From Microvirga lupini (lineage in GTDB: Bacteria; Pseudomonadota; Alphaproteobacteria; Rhizobiales; Beijerinckiaceae): a stretch of DNA of 64,000 nucleotides. How positions within the stretch are numbered: position 1 is the stretch's first letter; each line of letters begins with the position of its first letter. The stretch covers positions 39,734 to 103,733 of the forward strand of contig NZ_JACHWB010000011.1 of assembly GCF_014191055.1 (NCBI RefSeq), read 5' to 3'. Both the position numbers and the translations under genes were made by a program. The notes beneath the pieces are model-generated. The model saw nothing but the letters and a program-made list of their open reading frames with translations, searched no databases and was not told the DNA's origin. This document shows positions 59,232 through 64,000 of this stretch, one piece after another.

Positions 59232-60319
59232 GCTGCTTCGTTCATAGCCGGATAGTCCGTGTAGCCCTCGGTACCGCCGCCATAGAACGTGGCGCGGTTC
59301 GGCTCGTTGAGCGGAGCATTGAGGCGAAAGCGCTCGACGAGGTCCGGGTTTGCGATGAAGAGGCGCCCAAAGGCCACGAGATCGGCCCGCCCGCTGGACA
59401 CCGCCCCGGCCGCCATCTCGCGGTCATAGCCGTTATTGGCGATGTAGGCGCCGCGGAAGGAGCGGCGCAGAGCTGCGTAGTCCACATCGACCGCGTTCCT
59501 GTCGCCCTGAGTGGCACCCTCGATCATATGAATATAGGCGAGCCCAAGCTTGTCGAGCCGCTCGACCACATGGCTGAACAGGGCCTGAGGGTTTGAATCC
59601 AGTGCGTCGTTGACCTTTGCGGGCGAGAGGCGAATGCCGACGCGTCCTTTGTCCCAAACCTTCAGCACGGCCTCGGCCGCCTCAATGGTCAGGCGAGCAC
59701 GGTTCTCGATGGAGCCGCCATAGGCATCCGTGCGGTGATTGGAGCCATCCTTCATGAACTGGTCGAGCAGGTAGCCGTTGGCCGCGTGAATCTCGACGCC
59801 GTCGAACCCGGCCTCCTTGGCATTGCGGGCTGCCTTCTCGTAGTCGCGCAGAATGCCTGGAATCTCGGAGAGTTCGAGCGCACGGGGCTCGGAGACATCC
59901 ACAAAGCCGCTCTCCAGGAATGTCTTGGTTTGAGCCCGAAGTGCCGTGGGCGCCACTGGTGCAGCACCGCTCGGCAGGAGCGAGGTATGGGACACGCGGC
60001 CCACATGCCAGAGCTGAATGAAGATCCGGCCTCCAGCCTTGTGGACCGCATCCGTCACCTTGCGCCAATGCGCGACCTGCTCGGGAGTGTAAATGCCGGG
60101 CGTGCGCAGATAACCCTGTCCCTGGTGGGAAATCTGCGATCCTTCCGAGATCAGGAGGCCGGCGCTCGCACGTTGGGTGTAGTAAGTTGCGGTGATGTCG
60201 CGCGCAACGTCACCCTCCGCAGCCCGGTTGCGGGTGAGGGGAGCCATCACCAAGCGGTTCGGCAGGGTCAGGCTGCCCAGAGTGAAGGGCTCGAACAGTG
60301 CATTGGCATCAGCGCTCAT
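59228..60319 (-). CDS. nemA: Alkene reductase, old yellow enzyme family
   Basis: A 363-residue FMN-dependent reductase of the OYE/NemA type, which reduces activated C=C bonds and nitro compounds with NADPH. The opening LFEPFTLGSLTLPNRLVMAPLTRNRA is seen in part, with ISEGSQISHQGQGY, QLWHVGRVSH, the substrate-binding HAANGYLLDQFMKDGSN and YGGSIENRARL. The ATG at 60319 gives the standard length. Regulation is not visible; no TetR-type nemR gene lies next to it. Confidence 0.9.
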   Translation of the reverse strand: MSADANALFEPFTLGSLTLPNRLVMAPLTRNRAAEGDVARDITATYYTQRASAGLLISEGSQISHQGQGYLRTPGIYTPEQVAHWRKVTDAVHKAGGRIFIQLWHVGRVSHTSLLPSGAAPVAPTALRAQTKTFLESGFVDVSEPRALELSEIPGILRDYEKAARNAKEAGFDGVEIHAANGYLLDQFMKDGSNHRTDAYGGSIENRARLTIEAAEAVLKVWDKGRVGIRLSPAKVNDALDSNPQALFSHVVERLDKLGLAYIHMIEGATQGDRNAVDVDYAALRRSFRGAYIANNGYDREMAAGAVSSGRADLVAFGRLFIANPDLVERFRLNAPLNEPNRATFYGGGTEGYTDYPAMNEAA

Positions 60320-60426
60320 AGAAAACCTCGTTTTATCCTGTGGAATTGTCCGAAGCACAGGCTGTCACGAGATAAGAGGCCATCCGTCGGTTGCAACGGA
60401 AGGCTGCCATGCAAAAAGCGGATGTC

Positions 60427-61380
60427 TCAGGCTGGCGCGCTGGCTCTATCGAGTTCTGTGATATCGGCTTCATCGATGTGTAATTTAGTTGCCTTTATGA
60501 TGTCGTGCAACTGCTCCACGTTCGTGGCGCTGGCGATGGGGGCGGTGAGTCCAGGGCGAGCCATCAACCAAGCTAGAGCGACCTGGGCCGGTGTCGCATT
60601 CTTGCGGGTGGCGACCTCATCCAGAGCCGAGAGGATGCGCTTGCCTCTGTCGTTGAGATAGGCGGCCATGCGGCCGCCCCGCACGCTCTTCCCGAAATCA
60701 GCCTCCGACCTGTACTTGCCCGTCAGGAACCCACTGGCGAGGCCGTAATAGGGGATGACGCCGATTTCCTCCTTCCGGCAGAGAGGCTCCAGCTCCGCCT
60801 CGTATTCCGAGCGGTCATAGAGATTGTACTTCGGCTGTAGGCTCTCATAGCGCGGAAGGCCATGTTCGGCGCTGATCGTCAGCGCTTCTTGCATCCGCGC
60901 TGCGCTGAAGTTTGAGGCCCCGATGTTCCGCACCTTCCCCTCGCGGATCAGGTCGGCATAAGCCTCGAGCGTCTCCTGCTGCGGCGTATCGGGATCATCG
61001 CGATGGGACTGATAGAGATCGATGACATCGGTCTGGAGCCGGCGAAGGGAAGCCTCGATTGCGGAACGGATGTAGCTCTTCGACAACCCCTTCCGGTCGG
61101 GCGCCATTTCGGAACCCACCTTAGTGGCGATAACGACCCGGTTACGGTTGCCGCGCGCCTTCATCCACTTGCCGATGATGGTCTCCGATTCTCCACCACT
61201 GTTACCGGGTGCCCAGGTGGAGTAGACATCCGCCGTGTCGATGAAGTTGAGGCCTGCATCCACGTAAGCGTCGAGAAGCTTGAAGGACATTGCCTCGTCG
61301 GCCGTCCATCCGAAAACATTGCCGCCGAGGCAAAGAGGCGAAACCATCAGGTCCGAGCGGCCGAGTCTGCGCTTATTCAT
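60427..61380 (-). CDS. Aldo/keto reductase
   Basis: A 317-residue NADPH-dependent aldo/keto reductase. The catalytic Asp and Tyr are in FIDTADVYSTW, the Lys in VVIATKVGSEM and the His in LYQSHRDDP. The C-terminal YNLYDRSEYEAEL and MARPGLTAPIASATNVEQL blocks complete the barrel. Three ATGs stand in a row (61386, 61383, 61380); the third has the best spacing to AGGGAG. It is encoded next to an old yellow enzyme on the same strand. Confidence 0.9.
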   Translation of the reverse strand: MNKRRLGRSDLMVSPLCLGGNVFGWTADEAMSFKLLDAYVDAGLNFIDTADVYSTWAPGNSGGESETIIGKWMKARGNRNRVVIATKVGSEMAPDRKGLSKSYIRSAIEASLRRLQTDVIDLYQSHRDDPDTPQQETLEAYADLIREGKVRNIGASNFSAARMQEALTISAEHGLPRYESLQPKYNLYDRSEYEAELEPLCRKEEIGVIPYYGLASGFLTGKYRSEADFGKSVRGGRMAAYLNDRGKRILSALDEVATRKNATPAQVALAWLMARPGLTAPIASATNVEQLHDIIKATKLHIDEADITELDRASAPA

Positions 61381-61495
61381 CATCATCTCCCTATCCGCAG
61401 CCGATGTGGGGCGGATAAGGGCATCGGCAAGGCGTTAAATCAAGGAGGGGCGTCCGACACGATGTTGATACATCGGACGCCTTCTGAACACTCGA

Positions 61496-62878
61496 TCAGG
61501 CCGCGGCGCTCAGCGTAATGCCGCGTGCCTCGGCAAAGCTCATGAGCTCAGCTTCGCTGGCGATGCGGTGGCGCTGGTCGATCGTCCAGCCTGTCTCGTC
61601 ACGCACGACGATGTAACCGCGTGCCTGAAGGCGGGAGACGACCGACTGGATGCCGCTCGATTCCGTGCGCGTCACACCGCGTTCCGCGATGAAGCGCTCG
61701 ATAGCGGCCTGAGCAGCCTGGGCGAGATCGACCGCATCGGCACGGTTGGCCGGTTTGGCCTTGGCCTTCGCCTGCGCCATGACGCGCGCAGGATCGCGAC
61801 GGACGGACTTCCAACCGCCCCGCCCGGATGTCTGAGCTGCAGCGTGCTCGTCCTCGACCGCGCGCGCGGCCGCAGGGGCCTCCATGACGACGATCTTCGA
61901 AACCGGAGGTGGCGCCGATTGCGGAGCAGGACGGGGAGCCGCATTCTGTGAAACGCCCTGAACAGCGGAGAGCACGATCTTCTTCTCCACCGGTCTCGGC
62001 TTTTCGGCCGGCGAGGAAGCTGTGGTTCGAACATTCGCGCGCGCACGCTGTTCGCGCGCTTGGCGCGCTGCCTCCTCGGCTTGCCGTTTGGCTTCAGCCT
62101 TCCTAGCTTCAGTCCTCCTGGCTTCCACTTCCTGACGCTGGTCTTCCGCAGCAGCTTTCTTTGCCTCAGCCTCAGCTTGCCTCGTCGCGGCCAGGCGGCG
62201 GGATTCAGCCTCGGCCACCCGCTTGACGCGAATAACGAGCCGTTGGTCGATGCGTCCTTTCTCGGCAATGGCCGCGCGAGCCGCCTTGATCATGCCCGCT
62301 TCGGTCTCCGCAATCGAGTTCTTCAGGCGCTCGGCCATGACAGTCTCAAGAGACTTGATGGCATGCTCCAAGGCAGCCTGTGGATCGAGCAGCTGAGGCA
62401 CAACCGAAGCAGCCGCAACATCTCGCACCGGCTTTGCAGACGACCCGGGAACCGGCCGAGGCGATGGTTTGGAGCGAACGGGTGGCTTCGTAGCAGGTGA
62501 TATGGCCGATGAAGCCTTGGCGACTTTCGGCCGGGCCGACTCGGCAGCCGTGATCTTTGCCAGCTTGGAGAGGTCCCGCACGCCAATCAGCCCAAGATCC
62601 TGCATCTTCCAGCGGATCTGTGTCACGCTTCTTCTGAGCTCACCGGCGATCCGCTTGTCCGTCATCGGCGGATCCGCGCAGACGAGCTCACGCAGGCGGG
62701 CAACGCTGGCTTCGTCCCAGGACTGATGAGGCTGGACAAGCGTACCGATTAACCTCGCTCGTGCGTAAGTCGCCGGGACAGGCCTTCCCAGTTTTGCAGC
62801 GGTGACGGGAACCGGCACTTTGGCTTCCCGATCGCGGCGCAGAATCTCAAGTTCTTCTTCAGTCCAGACCCTGTTCAT
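61496..62878 (-). CDS. Unknown protein: twin SANT/HTH-like domains, coiled coil, C-terminal helical domain
   Basis: A 460-residue protein. Two SANT/Myb-like helical modules start it (RVWTEEELEILRRDREAKV and QSWDEASVARLRELVCADP, each followed by a helix-turn-helix-like pattern, e.g. DKRIAGELRRSVTQIRWKMQ). A Pro/Ala/Lys linker, a long Ala/Glu/Arg-rich coiled coil (about residues 195-290), another disordered linker and a C-terminal wHTH-like domain (about 390-455, GIQSVVSRLQARGYIVVRD) follow. The ATG at 62878 is favoured by AGGAG upstream; an in-frame Met at 63157 precedes Cys/Arg-rich, non-conserved-looking sequence. Nucleic-acid binding is likely; the role is unknown. Confidence 0.72.
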   Translation of the reverse strand: MNRVWTEEELEILRRDREAKVPVPVTAAKLGRPVPATYARARLIGTLVQPHQSWDEASVARLRELVCADPPMTDKRIAGELRRSVTQIRWKMQDLGLIGVRDLSKLAKITAAESARPKVAKASSAISPATKPPVRSKPSPRPVPGSSAKPVRDVAAASVVPQLLDPQAALEHAIKSLETVMAERLKNSIAETEAGMIKAARAAIAEKGRIDQRLVIRVKRVAEAESRRLAATRQAEAEAKKAAAEDQRQEVEARRTEARKAEAKRQAEEAARQAREQRARANVRTTASSPAEKPRPVEKKIVLSAVQGVSQNAAPRPAPQSAPPPVSKIVVMEAPAAARAVEDEHAAAQTSGRGGWKSVRRDPARVMAQAKAKAKPANRADAVDLAQAAQAAIERFIAERGVTRTESSGIQSVVSRLQARGYIVVRDETGWTIDQRHRIASEAELMSFAEARGITLSAAA

Positions 62879-63409
62879 TGCAGGGCTTCTCCTTTTCTCA
62901 GCAAGCTGGGATCCGGCGAGCCTGCATTGCGGACGAAGAGCAAATGCGGGAGGAAAGGAAGATCGCCGGATCGGGCCGGCGACGGGTGACGTCAGACCGG
63001 CATCAATGTGGGAAGTCTGCCCTACCGGGCGTCGGCTCTGACGGGCTGACCGCCTGAACATCCCACATAGGGCTTGGTTCAGGTCGCAGCTCATGCATGA
63101 AGCAGAGCCTGCCCGCGAAGCAGGGGCTTCGCAAGATGGACCTTTGCGGTCGCTCAAGAGTGTTCGGCTTCAGCATCATGGACGTTCAAATCACGAATGA
63201 TGAGGTGATGTAGTCGGCTTCCGGAGAAATCTCAATGCACGAATAATGCCGCATGGGAAAGAGCTCGCATCCTCCGGCGCGAAGTTCGCAAAAACCCTGA
63301 AAAGGCTTGGATCTCGGCTGCATCGTAAGGATTGCTTAACCATAAATGCACATGCTGATTTCCGTGGTGTTCCAGGGGATTCCACAGAAAGCCTACTAGG
63401 GGAAGGCTC
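62879..63409. other. 530-base region with a large inverted repeat, no gene recognised
   Basis: Upstream of the twin-HTH gene, ATGTGGGA (63006-63013) is complementary to TCCCACAT (63061-63068). The 47 bases between can form a small hairpin (GCCC/GGGC, 63019-63030). An open reading frame continues through this region on the minus strand but has atypical Cys/Arg/Pro composition. The last 150 bases before the plus-strand gene at 63410 are AT-richer and likely hold its promoter. Confidence 0.4.
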
Positions 63410-63826
63410 ATGGCCGACAACGCTCTCGCACAAACAATCAAAGAAAGAATCGAAGCGGTCAAAAAGGTTGTCGCTCTTCTTGCCCAGGCGGGCAGGGGGG
63501 ATGACCTCCACGATCTGCGCGTGCTCCTCATCAACACGATGGGTCTGCTCAAGCGTGATCCCGGCACGGAAGCTGCCGTTGATGATCTTTATGCGGCGGC
63601 TGCGGTGCTCGTGAAGGATGCCTCATCGGGCATTGCACCGTCTGCGCGCTCGCTTCGCATTCTTCTGTCCGCGTCCGATCGCTTCTGCGCGCGTCTCACG
63701 GCCGCGGTGGAACGCATCGAGCCGGAGCCGGAGCCACGCTTCAAGGGCCTGGAGGCTGCTTACGCCGTCCAGCTGGAGCGGTTCTCCCTGAATGCCGACC
63801 TTGATCCCGTGGGACAGGTGGCCTGA
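63410..63826 (+). CDS. Hypothetical helical protein
   Basis: A 138-residue, probably all-helical cytoplasmic protein without signal peptide or membrane segment. It begins MADNALAQTIKERIEAVKK and has an acidic Glu/Pro turn (RIEPEPEPRF) before the C-terminal helix. A good Shine-Dalgarno (AGGGGAAGG) stands before the ATG. I do not recognise a family. It is followed by a perfect 12-bp hairpin. Confidence 0.65.
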   Translation: MADNALAQTIKERIEAVKKVVALLAQAGRGDDLHDLRVLLINTMGLLKRDPGTEAAVDDLYAAAAVLVKDASSGIAPSARSLRILLSASDRFCARLTAAVERIEPEPEPRFKGLEAAYAVQLERFSLNADLDPVGQVA

Positions 63827-63861
63827 GCTCCATAGACGAGTGCACAAGCGGCCCATCAAGG

Positions 63862-63891
63862 AACCCTTCCGTGCTGCTGCACGGAAGGGTT
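63862..63891 (+). terminator. Terminator-like hairpin after the last gene
   Basis: AACCCTTCCGTG (63862-63873) pairs perfectly with CACGGAAGGGTT (63880-63891), loop CTGCTG, followed by the T-rich TTGTCGTTGTTG. Confidence 0.65.
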
Positions 63892-63918
63892 TGTCGTTGT
63901 TGTGCGCTCCAGACAAGC

Positions 63919-63953
63919 AAAAACCCTCGAAGGCGGAGCCATTCGAGGGTTTT
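63919..63953 (-). terminator. Terminator of the edge tRNA
   Basis: AAAACCCTCGAA (63920-63931) pairs with TTCGAGGGTTTT (63942-63953) and on the minus strand is followed by five T. It starts 7 bases after the tRNA 3' end. Confidence 0.8.
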
Positions 63954-63959
63954 GTGTAT

Positions 63960-64000
63960 TGGTTGCGGGGACAGGATTTGAACCTGTGACCTTCAGGTTA
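63960..64000 (-). tRNA. tRNA-Met, probably initiator (3' part, cut by window edge)
   Basis: The minus strand reads TAACCTGAAGGTC, then the T-arm AGGTTCAAATCCT, an acceptor strand GTCCCCGC-A and an encoded CCA. The bases after the missing anticodon (AACCTGAAGGTC) match the anticodon stem and variable loop that I remember from alphaproteobacterial initiator tRNA with anticodon CAT. The 5' part lies beyond the window, so the anticodon itself is not seen in full. Confidence 0.75.

Noticed and set aside
62879..63157. N-terminal extension of the twin-HTH protein to 63157
   Set aside because: The added residues are Cys/Arg/Pro-rich and unlike a folded start, while ATG 62878 has AGGAG upstream and begins a SANT-like domain.
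1..64000. Transposase, integrase, phage or CRISPR sequence
   Set aside because: None of the translations shows DDE, tyrosine or serine recombinase motifs, and no regularly spaced direct repeats were found.

Overview
The window is GC-rich, almost fully coding chromosomal DNA of an alphaproteobacterium, most likely a member of the Hyphomicrobiales (Methylobacteriaceae/Microvirga-like). The reasons are the exoR-xthA gene pair, ATP12-family chaperone, separate pccA and pccB, lipB, DUF599 and DUF3253 genes, an Irr-type iron box, and short palindromic intergenic repeats typical of that order. This placement is inferred from gene content, not from a database search. No transposase, integrase, phage gene or CRISPR array was seen.

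Region 1 (about 0.5-9.6 kb) is an accessory-looking catabolic island. It holds an FMN reductase, an Lrp/AsnC regulator, a dipeptide-type ABC importer (binding protein, two permeases, fused double ATPase), a luciferase-like flavin monooxygenase and two carboxymuconolactone-decarboxylase/alkylhydroperoxidase-like proteins. The gene set matches families I remember as being named together (KPN_01858/Avi_7170 type) with no known substrate. Two identical-format 16-bp palindromes (GTTCT-N6-AGAAC) lie between the regulator and the transport operon. Region 2 (9.7-15.6 kb, minus strand) is a complete siderophore uptake operon: TonB receptor, binding protein, two permeases, ATPase. A near-consensus Irr box lies upstream of the receptor.

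Region 3 (15.8-29.5 kb) opens with a LysR-HTH/TrpD2-like fusion, an EamA transporter, a GAF protein and a GH10 glycosidase. It then carries a partner-switching module (membrane SpoIIE phosphatase, STAS antagonist, HATPase kinase), followed by a PIG-L deacetylase coupled to a second STAS protein, a cellulose-synthase-like GT2 without PilZ domain, and a large TPR/outer-membrane-barrel protein built from a 114-residue super-repeat. Together these look like a candidate exopolysaccharide synthesis, modification and export system under partner-switch control. This is the most interesting locus in the window.

Region 4 (29.5-64 kb) is mainly housekeeping and central catabolism: propionyl-CoA carboxylase (pccB, pccA), isovaleryl-CoA dehydrogenase and methylcrotonyl-CoA carboxylase beta subunit for branched-chain amino acid degradation, ilvD for their synthesis, lipB, mgtE, xthA, exoR, an MhqO/MhqD-like quinone detoxification pair, OpgC plus an SGNH hydrolase, old yellow enzyme, aldo/keto reductase, tRNA-Leu(GAG) and the 3' half of a tRNA-Met at the right edge. 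Several small proteins here are unrecognised, among them a secreted mini-protein made of two copies of a 16-residue motif and a two-HTH coiled-coil protein.
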